64,000 nt of DNA from Bombyx mori (Eukaryota > Arthropoda > Insecta > Lepidoptera > Bombycidae). The stretch spans positions 15,562,001 to 15,626,000 of the forward strand of contig NC_085124.1 of the NCBI RefSeq assembly GCF_030269925.1, written 5' to 3'. The translations under genes and the position numbers were made by a program. Position 1 is the first letter of the stretch; each line of letters begins with the position of its first letter. This document shows, piece by piece, positions 36,061 through 46,873 of the stretch. The notes under the pieces were generated by a model. It was not told the origin of the DNA and ran no database searches. It saw nothing but the letters and a program-made list of their open reading frames with translations.

Positions 36061-37814
36061 CCCCCCGTAGAGCATGAGCTACAAGTCGCGATTATATGAA
36101 TGGGATGGACCGTGAAAAAGCTCAGCGCTTCTTCATTTACAAAATACTTTACAATTTTTACGAGGTTCTTTGGTCAGTGCTTTGTATAAACGATTCTGTA
36201 CACAGGACTGACCAAAAACCTTTTGTGTATCTGTTGGCTGTTGGTGATGATGTGAATGATTATATTCTGTGGTGTCGGTACTCATGTCCCGCCGGATCTG
36301 TCACAGCTCATCTGCACCCTCATTTACGGATTTTCCTGTTGTCATTCTCACAGTAACAATTACATCGGTCGCTCCGTGCATCGAGCGAACTGATTACTCC
36401 GTTTGCCCACTTAATGCCCGTAAGCTTGTTAGCTTACGAGCTGCCGATGATGTTAGTCCATAAAATAATAAACACATAATTTTTATTTGTTAATGTTTCC
36501 GCGTGTGTCCCCGAAATTCCTAATAGCGGACAATTAAGTTCTATTTGTGTACATTCAAGGCTTTTCGTTCATAAGCTTCACAGTTGACTTAGAGTATATT
36601 GTTTATTTTACAAAAGTTAGACTTATATTTTACTGTTGATTGAGGTCGACACGAGGTCACGATCAGGAAGCTCTACGTTTAATGAAACGAAGTTATTGGC
36701 TATGTTAATAACTATGGAAGACATTGTCAACGCACCACATCTTACGTATATACATTTCTCAAAAACTGAAAACAAACTTGTACTTTTTTCTTTTTTATAT
36801 GTCGAACAATTTCTAACTGATTTCCGTCGCAAATTTCTCAGAAGTCGTGTGTTCCAGTTTTAAGGGTGGATTATCCGCTGTTATAAGGTAATTGAGACTT
36901 GGACCACACGACTCCAGATAGGTCATAGGCATTCTAATTGTGAAATCTAATAACTTAGCTGACCGGGCTGGTGTAATAGTCGTAATGGTCGTGAGTCTGT
37001 TTTACAATATAAGAAGCCAGAAAGAGATTCTAGCAACTATTAACTAGTTCTAAAACTTAAATTCTAATAGAGACCGTTTGAAGTCAATGTCATTTCTAAA
37101 TGAAGGAACATATTAATTAAAGTACATCTTAATATTGGATCAATTACAGTTGATTGTAGAGATGTTAGGACAGGATGCCGGCGAGACTAAGGGATTCATT
37201 AGACGAATTAACTTAATTTGTATCTTCTTGATTGGTTCATTAATGATGTGTCAGATATATAAATATTTCATAGGGGAGTTTTACGTGTAGCTGTGATCTA
37301 TTTCTGAATAGAGCATAGTTCTCTTTGCCATCTGATTGCTCAGTGCGGATAGATCTAGGCCGGCTCATTCAAACTGTTCAGCTGTGTTTGCATGCTTGTA
37401 CTTTCTTGTGCGTTATTATTATCAAAGATAAGTTATGAGTCTTCCTGACAAAACATTTAGACCTATGTAGGTATTTTTTTAAATCGGTACTGTTTGGGGT
37501 CAAACACTGCGAGAGCTTTTGAGGTCATCAGATCTTAATCAACACGTTCTTTGCGATCTGTTCTTGCTACTTCCCAACCCTCTGCTCGTAGGATCTATTT
37601 TCTTACGAAAAATATAATTTGTAACCCCTTAGACTTAGGTCTTAAATGAATTCCCCATAGATAGCAATCATCATGTTAAAGCGAGACAAATTGTGTAATC
37701 GATATGAACATATTGACATATATATGTACTAATGAAATTGAACACTTGGGTAAAACTTTATACATCTCAACTATGTCCATTAATCTTTCAAACAGATTAA
37801 AAACTTATTTAGCA

Positions 37815-38232
37815 AAAAAAAATGCCTGGATGGTTGGACTAGCTCAAAGTCCACCTGGTGTTAAGTGGTTTCGGAGCCCATAGACATCTAAGATGTAAAT
37901 ACCGACTAAAGTTCTAAGGTCAGTTTTTACAGTAAAAGGGTTGTCCCATCCTTCAAACCGAAATGCATACTGCATCACAGCAGAAATAGGCAGAGTGGTA
38001 CATACCCATGCGGAATCACAAGACGTCTTATCACCAGTAATTACGTAAATCATAATTTTGCGAGTTTCATTTTTATCACACGATATTATTCGTTCACCGT
38101 AGAAGTCAATTGTGGACCTTTGATAAGTACGTATTTAATTAGAAAAATTGGTACCCCCCTGCGGGATTCGAAAACCAGAACAGTCGCATCGCTCGATGCG
38201 CCGGGCATCTTACCCTTTAGGTCACGATGACT
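37815..38232 (-). repeat. Bm1 SINE, diverged
   Basis: Near full-length minus-strand copy with tail, body and head (GCGGGATTCGAAAACCAG; CCCTTTAGGTCACGATGACT). More diverged than most copies; lies 350 bp upstream of the LRR coding exon. Confidence 0.8.
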
Positions 38233-38578
38233 TATAAAATAATCTGTCTCTAATTTGAACTTTCGATATTTTGACTGAGAGCCACTCATGGCCCCTTGGG
38301 TATTAATTTAATACATTTGCCAGTGCAAGTTAATTACGATAACTAAATTAACTCGAAACCTATCGTAAACATACAATGAAGAGATAAAGACGAACTGTGT
38401 TCGCGTAATTAAACATCTCTCACAATATACTTGATTAGGGACGTATTTAATAGTGGCTAAAAGGTTTCCTCCAAATCCAATCGACAACTTCTCTAATGTA
38501 AGAAACAGAACCGGCGATAACGTCGCCTCACTGACAAAAGGAAACTAATTAAGGCACCCCTCGTTTCTTTTGTTGCAG

Positions 38579-38609
38579 ATAAATCGCATCAATGTGACTG
38601 AGAACAAAG
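38579..38609 (+). promoter_or_regulatory. 5' UTR piece with a start-stop upstream codon pair
   Basis: The acceptor TTTTGTTGCAG ends at 38578. The 31-base leader contains ATGTGA at 38592-38597, an AUG followed at once by a stop, 12 bases before the coding AUG. Minimal start-stop uORFs can damp translation of the main frame; any effect here is inferred. Confidence 0.45.
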
Positions 38610-39648
38610 ATGGACCTCAAATATCTGATCCTGATGATTGCACTTGCGACTATAGAAATAAATGTAACAGAAAGTAGACAAGATAAAAGGAGATGGAAAA
38701 ATGATAAAGGACCGTATTCTCTTTACGTTAACGTCTGCGATATTCAAGATAGGGCATCTAAAGTGCACTGCTATTGCGAGAGCACTGACATCAAAACCGC
38801 GACGAAGGCAGATTGTTGGGTCTTCAACGGCGGCATCGCTGAAGACGACCCCTTTTGGTCAAACTTTTACTCACAGCCGCGAATTGAGAGACTGTCTTTT
38901 AACGTGAGAGCAGACGGCGGATTGACTTACATACCGGCCAAAGTCATAGTTAGATTAGAGAGGCTACAGTACCTGAATGTGCAGTATGCCAATATCTACA
39001 GTATCCCGTCGTTTGCTTTCACAAACTCGACGACCCTTCGAGAAGTTATTCTGCCCAAAAACAAAATAGCGAAGCTCGAAAAGATGTCATTCGCTCATCT
39101 CATAATGTTATTAAATGTTAGCTTAACAGAAAATCAGATATCGGAGTTGAAGCGAGACGTGTTTTATGTATTACCAAATCTCCAAAGGCTGGAACTCTCT
39201 AAGAATATCCTGAGCGTTCTGCATGACGGATGCTTCAAACATCTCAACAATTTGATCAAGCTGGATTTAGACCACAACCTGCTGACGGTCATCATCAGAG
39301 AGAACTTTCAGGGCTTGTCTAACCTCATCACACTGAACATGAGGAACAACAAATTAACTATGGTAGGGGACCTCGCCTTCGCCGAACTTTGGAGTCTTCA
39401 AGAACTTTACCTGGACGCAAATGAAATAGAATTTATATCCGAGAGGGGTTTCGGGGGATTGACTCAGCTTCGAAAACTTTATTTAGCCGATAATAAGTTG
39501 GCGACGTTAGACGAAGGAATTTTTGGCGATGTTCAGAAGTTGAACGTTTTGGATCTGAGGAACAATAAGTTGGAGACTCTGAAACAGGAGGCCGTTCAAA
39601 ATGTTTTAGAAAACATGAAGTCGAATTATGCGGTAATCTCTCTCGACG
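38610..39648 (+). CDS. LRR cell-surface protein, coding exon 1 (connectin-like)
   Basis: First coding exon of a 498-residue protein, join(38610..39648, 42561..43018). ATG at 38610 has a good context (AAAG before, G after). Residues 1-22 form a signal peptide. Residues about 42-73 are a cysteine-rich N-terminal cap (VCDI, HCYC, DCWVF). Residues about 90-345 hold roughly nine 24-residue leucine-rich repeats with LxxLxLxxNxL cores (LQRLELSKNIL, LIKLDLDHNLL, LQELYLDANEI, LRKLYLADNKL, LNVLDLRNNKL). The frame runs on to a stop at 39680, but GACG/GTGAGC at 39648/39649 is a strong donor. Splicing to 42561 restores GGT (Gly347) and the expected C-terminal cap. LRR proteins of this build act outside the cell in adhesion or target recognition. 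Layout and N-cap recall insect connectin, a GPI-anchored homophilic adhesion molecule; the ortholog is not proven. Confidence 0.85.
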
Positions 39649-40676
39649 GTGAGCCGGATTCTGATAACTTTGTTTTATAATTTATCTTCGTTTGTTCAGT
39701 TCCGAATTTCTTCTGTCTTGTTATTAATTGGCGCGGATATCTAACAAGTTTTATTGCGTTCATGTCATTATTTCTATGAAACTTTGCTACATTGCTCGTT
39801 TGTATTTCCCTTCGTTACGATTTTAATCGATTTATGATGAAACTCAGTTGTTCTCTGATTTGTATTCAGTTCTTGTACGAGATTTGTTTTGAATAATTAC
39901 ATTACGAAGGGTTCAGACGTTTCATTTTATACTGTTAATTATATATCTATGTATTGAATGTATGTAACAGTGAAACAATATAGATTATAAACATTTGCGT
40001 CATTATAAACATCGTAACGTCATAGTAAAGAATTATTACCTACATCAACTTACAACAATCGTTACCACTACAAACAAATCGATCCAATAACGTGTTGAAG
40101 TTTTAAATTATATTAAAAACATGTTTTTAAATATTGCATTTTATAGTCTTAATAGCAATTAATTAAAATTTTGTATGACATTATTCAAGTTTGAAAATAA
40201 ATCTCATCTGCGTTTTTGCCAATGTTAACTAGTAAGAACATAGTAAACAAACGCTGAGAGCCGATTACAGGAGGTAAGCGCTGTGAAGTAACTTTGCAAT
40301 CTCCGTAAAACTTCCCGCAAACTGTAACATAATTATGTTACTTAAAATAAGTTTCGCGAAAGGACTTCAATTAACAAGAATCCGACATCTGTCAGTGGAG
40401 TTAATTAGGGCACGCACGCGTCCCCAGCCGCTCCGTTTGGTTAATTAACTGACGTTAAATTTCAGTGTATTTGTCGTACGATTACTACGAGTATACGAGT
40501 ATACACAGTGAAACTATTGCGTGATACTCCGACTCAGCCCTTAAACTGTGTTTCGCTTCATTCCTTCGAAGTCGATTTCAATTATTGTATTTTGAGATCT
40601 GTGTTTTGGGTTTGGGCTTATAAATTTTATAGTATTTAGATGTACGAGTGAGTTTTGTTGTTGTTGTTGACATTTG

Positions 40677-41060
40677 GACGTGACAACGTCTTATAATTCG
40701 ATGGAGCCGGCTGCACGCACAAAAAAACATGACTCATGTGGCGTTACTTTGCTCTGAGGCGTTCCATTTAAGGCTTGAAGTGCAAGCGAGAGCGCGCAAC
40801 GAACGACAAAGAGGCACAATCGGCCTCCGCGTTCGGCAGCGTTCGACATCTGTCTCTCTCCTACTTGAGTGAGCGATGTATCCGCGTGGACAGCTGCTAT
40901 ACAATAATACATTTACATGTTTTCGTCAAGTATGAAGTTCAGTGAAAAGTGAATGTGGTGTCAATTGTTTATAGCAACGATAATTGAAAAATGAAGCCAT
41001 TCCATCAGTATTTTCTTATGACGTTGTCACGTTCAACTACCGAGACAACCGATTTTTCTT
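40677..41060 (+). mobile_element. Dispersed inverted-repeat element, copy B
   Basis: CGTGACAACGTCTTATAA at 40679-40696 is the reverse complement, with few changes, of TTCTTATGACGTTGTCACG at 41014-41032. The interior matches copy A (33931-34352) inverted. Similarity to copy A continues past the right repeat (TTCAACTA, GACAACCGATTTT), so the repeats may be subterminal. No ORF; probably a non-autonomous DNA element. Confidence 0.65.
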
Positions 41061-41130
41061 TGAACTTCCGATAACTTACGTACGACAGACATAGTTGTAC
41101 TTACCAGTAGTCGTCACTGTTTATTTCCTA

Positions 41131-41285
41131 AGGTCATACGGTCCACATGGTATTAAAAGTTATTGGAGCTCATGGATAACGCCAAGCAAATTGCACCTTC
41201 CACTTCGAGACACGAGCTCCACATGCACATTGTATTGTTACGACAGTTACTTCCTTTAAAACCAAACGCATCACTACCTACTTAC
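41131..41285 (-). repeat. Old Bm1 relic
   Basis: TACGGTCCACATGGTATTAA, TTATTGGAGCTCATGGATA, CTTCGAGACACGAG and AAACCAAACGCATCACTACC follow the minus-strand Bm1 order. Confidence 0.5.
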
Positions 41286-41368
41286 TGAGCTTTGTGATTA
41301 GATCGCCCATTGACCTTTTTTATTTAATGTTTAGCATTTTTATTTATGTTGTGTACAATAAGACATGC

Positions 41369-41378
41369 TCTCTCTCTT

Positions 41379-41413
<35 letters not shown>

Positions 41414-41415
41414 TC
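41369..41415 (+). repeat. CT-rich simple repeat
   Basis: A run of CTCTTTCTTT-type units inside the intron. Confidence 0.9.
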
Positions 41416-42033
41416 GTTTAATAATTTTGAACACGGTATTGACTTGGAAAAATTGGCACTTGAGATCTGGATTTGAGCTCCAGGACCGTCATATTACCAA
41501 TTAGGCTACGGATGCCTCTCAAAAATTTATTGGCTTAAAGGTAATGTTACCAGGCCATAAAACCTTTAAATAGAAAAATAGTTTACTATTGACTATAATT
41601 AATCTGTACAAATTATTAAAATGCAACCAGTTATTCAGTCGGACAGTTTAATGGCACATTATATTGTGTGGACGCCATGCATTCTGGTGTTCCGCTTCAC
41701 TAGCGATATGATTAAATGCACGTCACATCTGTTAATTCTGTTCCGTGGTCCGCTAAATTACCGTTCTGCAATGCATTGGACTGTGCAACGTATGTATGTG
41801 TGTCTGTATGTATGTGCTGCACACAAGGCACGCCGTTTTCAGAGTCAGAAATTGCTAATGAGACTCAGAAATTTTATATTTGTATCGTGGATGCTGCTGG
41901 AAATTTGTTTATATTTATTTAATAGAAATAAACCGAACGCTGTTACTAATAACCAATCTTATAGTGCTCCATGTTTCCAAAGGTTTCATCTGTGCATTAT
42001 TTTGAATGTGAATGTTTGTAGGTTTAAGTAGTC

Positions 42034-42174
42034 GTTACCCTACTACTGATCTGATTTTAATGAAATTTCGTAAAAAATGTTGTCAATAGCCTGAAAAAAT
42101 GAGTTCTTGTGTCGAGCGCCTTGTGTCATAAGTACGACATTTATTTTGTAACTAATCAGGGGGAGTAGGGTAAA
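42034..42174. repeat. Small foldback sequence
   Basis: GTTACCCTACTACTGAT at 42034-42050 pairs imperfectly with ATCAGGGGGAGTAGGGTAAA at 42155-42174. About 140 bp in all, possibly a short MITE. No duplication identified. Confidence 0.4.
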
Positions 42175-42560
42175 CAATTTTTACTAATGAAAAAAGTAGC
42201 ATCAAAATGATACTTGACAGATTATCGCAAAATATTTTTGATTCAGAATCTCAAGAATCAAGTGCGCACTTAATTCTGTTTTTATTATTTATTGATAGCA
42301 GTTTTATGTTCGTTAGACTGACATTCGAAGAGTTTGTAAGTCAATAACTTCAGAAATACGAAGTTTATTGTGTTTAGTAAGTTTAGCAAAAGAGATTCTA
42401 AAACAAATTGGTGTACTATTTATGCTGTCTCGTTATTATTAAATTATTTCTCATTTGGTGGGTAGATTTGCCATTACTACTTATTTATGGAAGCAATATC
42501 ATTTAAACCAAATGAAATTCTGATATTTTAAAAGCAATTTAAATATATTTTTGTTCACAG

Positions 42561-43018
42561 GTAACAAATTGACGTGCGACTGTCGTCTATCATGGCTTCT
42601 GAAACTGCAAAATGAAACAAGAAGCAAGCGTCTCAGAGTCTCAATAAACCGTCTCAACTGTGTCGATGCAAAAAATAAGATTACCGCTGAACTTAAAATT
42701 GAAAACGATGACAAACTTAAGATAAAGAAGCAAGGTTCAGATTATGATGATGACAGTGATGAAATTAGCGATAAGTATTATGATGATGCGATGCAAGACC
42801 AAGAAAATGATTCTGGAGATAGTAAAGTTGAATACAGGAGGAGACTGACTGATATTCCAAAGGAATTTTTGGCTTGTCCCAATCGCTTGGTTCACGGCAG
42901 CACGTTTTCACCGCCTACCCAAGACGAGGTTAAATATTACAACTCTTCATCTAGCACGCGGGTTGCGTGCTCATTTTCTATTTTATATTTTCTGTTTGGA
43001 TTCTCGAAATTATTTTAG
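42561..43018 (+). CDS. LRR cell-surface protein, coding exon 2 (C-terminal cap and anchor)
   Basis: Begins after TTTTTGTTCACAG. The first two bases complete Gly347, followed by NKLTCDCRLSWL, the hallmark start of an LRR C-terminal flanking domain (Cys352, Cys354, Trp358). Partner cysteines are Cys380 (RLNCVDA) and Cys452 (FLACPNR). Between them lies an unusual very acidic stretch, about residues 396-433 (DYDDDSDE, YYDDAMQDQEND), which lengthens the cap. After a short Ser-rich linker (YYNSSSSTR) the chain ends in a hydrophobic tail at 481-498, with no charged residue except Lys496 and no cytoplasmic domain. That pattern fits a GPI-anchor signal. The stop TAG is at 43016-43018. Without this exon the protein would be secreted and uncapped. 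Confidence 0.85.
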
Positions 43019-43061
43019 CGTAATTAATGTTAGGTATTATTAGAAGTTACTTTATTACTTA

Positions 43062-43189
43062 TTAGTGGTGGTATGGCGTCTTCTGAGCCCCGCACGGGTA
43101 GGTACCATCGCCCTACCTATTTACGTTGTTGATGTCTATGACATCCAGGTGGGCCGTGAGTTCGTCCACGCATCTAAGCAATTTAAAAA
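43062..43189 (+). repeat. Bm1 fragment, internally deleted
   Basis: GCACGGGTAGGTACCATCGC joins directly to TTTACGTTGTTGATGTCTAT and CATCTAAGCAATTTAAAAAA. The centre of the SINE is lost. Confidence 0.7.
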
Positions 43190-43761
43190 ATATTTCAGAT
43201 TTTATCTTTCTTATTGTGTATTACATTAGCAATGGACCTACCTGGTGGTGACTAATGAGAGCTGTACAACCGCTCCGGGGTAGATTTATAAATCTCGTTT
43301 GAAGGAAGTTCCATGGCACTTAAGTAATATCCCAGAGAAGAGAGCTTCAATTTTCCTGATAAAAATTATCTCTAATAATATCTCGCATAAGTATATTTCA
43401 ATTTAAGCTATACTCAAAATTGATGATGAATATGTAAGTAATGATGAGGAAGATGAGTATTATTTCGGGTGATGCTGTATATTTCTGAACGAAATTCATT
43501 TTAAGCTATATGTTTAAATTGATACCTTACTGTCCTCAGTTTAGAACGCGTAGTTTTGTCACTTTTAACAAATTATCAGCATATTTTAAGAAACTATGTA
43601 TGTAATATAAGAACGATGCATATAAGAATGATGATTATTTTCAATTATTACACTCACATTGTTAATGATATATAGTCTGCCATCTAAAAGCTATTCATAA
43701 AATACCCAACAAATAAGTTAAGTATTATTTTAGATGTCAGTTCAATACAATTGGTAAATTA

Positions 43762-43968
43762 ATTTGCGTAATTACTGATCGTATTGTGGTAGGTGGTCTT
43801 CTAAGTCTGCACGGGTAGGTACCACCATCCTGCTTATTTCAGCCGTGAAGCAGGCATTATTTCTTCCGCTATGTACAAGTGAGATTTCGAACTCTTGTCT
43901 CAAGGCGGGTGGTGGTCTTTCCGTTGCATCAGGTGGGCTCGTTCCATAACACAAACACAAAAAAAACA
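43762..43968 (+). repeat. Bm1 SINE, 5'-truncated and diverged
   Basis: TTTGCGTAATTACTG, GCACGGGTAGGTACCACCAT, CCGTGAAGCAGGCATTATTT and TCAGGTGGGCTCG in Bm1 order, ending in an A-run. Confidence 0.7.
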
Positions 43969-45365
43969 TAGTCGTAAGTAAAATTTACCTGAAGAAGCAT
44001 CTGGGTTGATTTTTCATCAGATAAAAGTTATCGAACAAGAAAATTATAAGTAACCTGAAAAATTCTGTTAAAACAACTGTCGTTTATTCATGTTTAGTTT
44101 TGTGAATATAAATGAATAACTTATTTTACTTTTATAACTTAATCAATTAAGAATTCAACAGACCAAAGTAAATTATTAATTTTTGAGATTGTAGAATAAT
44201 GTACAAAAATTTTCACAAATAGGAATTAGATAGGAACTACTTTATCTAAATGTATTAATGAATATAAGTTTTATTCCAAAAATGTTGACGACAAATTTGG
44301 CCAATATGACACGCTGCTCACGAAGCAAGACACACGGTCGTGTACCAGTCGGTACTGATCAATTATATTCCACACCTACATGTGTACATATCATTGAATC
44401 GGAATTTTATGGCGCTTCAAAACTAATTGAAATTTTTACACTTGATAATATAATATATATGTAAAGAAAAACCTTTATTTAAACACTAGTTTTTAAAAAT
44501 AATTTTTCTTCAGTGTCATAGAGTTAGTAAAAAAAAGTTCAATTTGTTTAAAATATTAGTTTTAAAACAGATCAAGGGTTTTTAATGTTGTTTTCTCGAT
44601 AACAGAAAACGAAATTAAGTCTTTTATTGTTCATTTATTCTGAAGTACTCCATATCATTATATGTATAAATTTCTTCAAAGTTTAAGAGTTGATAATTTA
44701 GCCGAAGCTTGGAGAAAAGATTAAACATTTTTTTGAATAAGATTAATTAGGTTTTATGTTTCATTAATTAAAACTCCTGTTGTAATTAAAAGTTTTAACA
44801 AAAACAAAACGAGTTTCAAGAACTCACAATTTCGTAGTGTAGTCATAGGGTGAGTGGAAATGTAAGTAAATGATAATTAAAACAACTTTTATTTCTGAAT
44901 AACAATATATTTTTTACTATAAATTAAAGTTAAGCACTTTAGTAATTAACAGAATGCTCGTAGTATTTTAAATAAATTGATCACTTATTTTAATTGTAAG
45001 TAATTCTCACGTTAAATAATTAACAAAAACCGGATTTAACATTTATCCAGCAGAAATATTCACGCAGAAACACAACATATGAAAAAAAAATAGGGTTATA
45101 TGAAAAATCAGTTAAATTATATCAAATAGCAAATAGCGCTGTATATTTGGATATACAATGTTGAATCAGCACACCAAAGATTATTAGTAAATGGTTCTGA
45201 GTACGGCATTCCAAGTTAATTTACGTTGTTATTTTTGAAAGCATTAAATGTAAATAATCTACTGTGTTATTGTAGAATGAAAATAAATTGATACTTTTAC
45301 AAAGGTTCCGTGTTTCATTTTAATTTGGTCGTCAATACAACTGTCTTCCCTATGTAGCCATAATT

Positions 45366-45620
45366 TTCTTTTTTTCTATTGCCCTTGTTGGCAGACGAGC
45401 TCACAGCCCACTTGATGTTAAGTGGTTACTGGCGCCCATAGACATCTACAACGTCAATGCCGTCACCCACCTCGAGACATGAGTTGTAAGATCTCCGTTT
45501 TAACAGTGCAATGGCTGCGCCACTCTTCAAACCGAAACGCATTACTACTTCACGGCAGGAATAGTTGTAGTGGTGATACCTACCCGTGCGGACTCACAAG
45601 ACGTTCTACCACCAGTATTA
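45366..45620 (-). repeat. Bm1 SINE, 3' part of a split copy
   Basis: Minus-strand tail and body as far as ACCACCAGTATTATTT. The extreme tail (GCCCTTGTTGGCAGACGAGC) is of the LINE-tail type and not the usual Bm1 type. The head continues at 45881-46043 across an insertion. Confidence 0.7.
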
Positions 45621-45880
45621 TTTATTTGTAGCATTTTATGAATTTGTATGCACTGGCGGATTTAATGACCAAAGCGTCTTCGATGACAACGGACTTAGGC
45701 TTGTTGCGATCTTGCTGGATCTAGACTCTAGAACCTATAACATTAAATTATTCTTATTTTTGGCAGCGTTTTAGCTCTGCCCCTGGCATTGCTGACGTCC
45801 ATGAACAATGCTAACCACTCACCAACAGGATCAGGTGGGCCGTATGCTCGTCTGCCTACGCGGGCAATAAATAAATAAAA
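45621..45880 (+). mobile_element. Retroposon inserted in a Bm1 copy
   Basis: About 140 bp of unassigned sequence, then GCAGCGTTTTAGCTCTGCCC to GGGCAATAAATAAATAAAA, the LINE-tail repeat ending in AATA units. It divides the minus-strand Bm1 at its ACTGGTGG/TTGATTTTTATT region. Confidence 0.6.
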
Positions 45881-46043
45881 TCTGATTTTTATTCCACGAT
45901 GTTATTTTTTCACGGAAGCAATTTTTTAATATGTGTAAGTACGTATTCAGAATTGTAACTACTTGTTGGATTTGAACACACGCTTAGCTTGCTGCGAGTA
46001 CACCGGGCGTCTTATCTTTTAGGCCACAACGACTTCAAATGCT
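45881..46043 (-). repeat. Bm1 SINE, 5' head of the split copy
   Basis: TCTGATTTTTATTCCACGAT to TCTTTTAGGCCACAACGACT is the Bm1 body and tRNA-like head on the minus strand, decayed at the B box (TTGGATTTGAACACAC). Confidence 0.7.
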
Positions 46044-46146
46044 CTATCACATGTATTGGTCGGTAGACGATCTCTACACGCTGGAGCTCAATTAGGAAAA
46101 CACTCCGAGTACTCGTGCCAAATGATATGACTTCACCGAAACGCGC

Positions 46147-46276
46147 ATTTTTTTTTTTTTTTTTTATTTTTATTTCCCTTGTAGGCATACGAGCATACGG
46201 CCCACCTGATGGTGAGTGGTTACCGTCGCCCATGGACTTCAGCAATGCCAGGGGCAGAGCCAAGCCGCTACCTACG
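46147..46276 (-). repeat. LINE-tail retroposon fragment
   Basis: T-run, CATACGAGCATACGGCCCAC, then GCCATGGACTTCAGC like other copies and CCAAGCCGCTACCTACG. It directly abuts a plus-strand LINE. Confidence 0.75.
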
Positions 46277-46783
46277 CGCATTAAGATATTTCTTTCAAAT
46301 ACGATTGTACGAAGCATTTTGGAATATTGTTGTACAGTCTGGAGCCCTGGCTATCAAGTACATGCAAACAGGATAGAAAGAATCCAAAAACGGTTCCTTT
46401 ATCATCTCGCTTTTAATGATAATAAGTGTCACCAACTGAAATCATATAAGGAACGCCTTTCGTTCTATCGGATCCAGTCATTAAGCACCCGACGTAAAGC
46501 AGCTGATATTGTGTTCCTTTACAAGCTTATACACAGCATAATAGACTCACCAGAAATACTTGAACGTATTCACTTAAGCGTACCGCGCTTGGGCAGCCGC
46601 TTATGTAATCGGAAAACTTTCCACCTACCAAAAATCAAAAGTAATCTTGGCCAGCACTCTCCTGTCTATCGTATGACTTCCCTGGCAAATAGTATACGTG
46701 ATGAAATTGACATATTTGTTTGCCATGCTTCTCTAGCCTCACTTAAAATAAATTTAAGTTCCGTGATCCACACCGAGCTGTAG
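46277..46783 (+). pseudogene. Reverse transcriptase C-terminal fragment
   Basis: About 168 codons are open to TAG at 46781-46783. The reading contains RSILEYCCTVWSPGY and NRIERIQKRFLYHL, then a region on LQSLSTRRKAADIVFLYKL-like lines, all typical of the thumb and post-RT region of jockey/CR1-type LINE ORF2. The polymerase core and endonuclease are missing by 5' truncation. It is not the same family as the 62-kb jockey element, whose matching part reads SLQSRFCRLAVGAPW. The upstream in-frame codons come from the neighbouring tail repeat and do not belong to the protein. Confidence 0.75.
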
Positions 46784-46873
46784 ACCAACCACATTTATTT
46801 TTATTTCTGTAGAACATTAATTTCCCTGTGTATATGTGTGTATGTGCAGTTTTCATCCAGTTGTGTGAACCTA

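Larger units (their letters stand above)
12866..38578 (+). other. Putative first intron of the LRR gene
   Basis: If the exon ending at 12865 joins the acceptor TTTTGTTGCAG at 38578, this 25.7-kb span is a repeat-filled 5' UTR intron. Stretches in it that hold no feature I can name: 12866-14420, 14640-15337, 15628-16044, 16941-17304, 17515-18330, 19703-20617, 23076-23430, 25891-27127, 27282-29489, 29735-30768, 30983-32485, 32929-33930, 34353-34702, 34851-35981 and 36061-37814. A GC-rich patch at about 29335-29460 stands out. Confidence 0.3.
39649..42560 (+). other. Intron of the LRR gene (phase 1)
   Basis: 2912 bp from GTGAGC to TTTTTGTTCACAG. It contains an inverted-repeat element (40677-41060), an old Bm1 relic (41131-41285), a CT-rich run and a foldback (42034-42174). 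No other exon is apparent. Reading into it adds only nine codons after Gly347 before TAA at 39678-39680. Confidence 0.8.
43019..45365. other. Possible 3' UTR and flank of the LRR gene
   Basis: AT-rich, with two Bm1 fragments and otherwise no repeat. AATAAA at 45282-45287 is followed within 40 bases by a GT/T-rich stretch and is the best poly(A) candidate seen, which would give a 3' UTR of about 2.3 kb. An earlier site cannot be excluded. Confidence 0.3.

Noticed and set aside
41621..42031. 136-codon ORF in the LRR intron
   Set aside because: No recognisable domain, overlapped by another frame, cysteine-rich by composition and without splice or start support.
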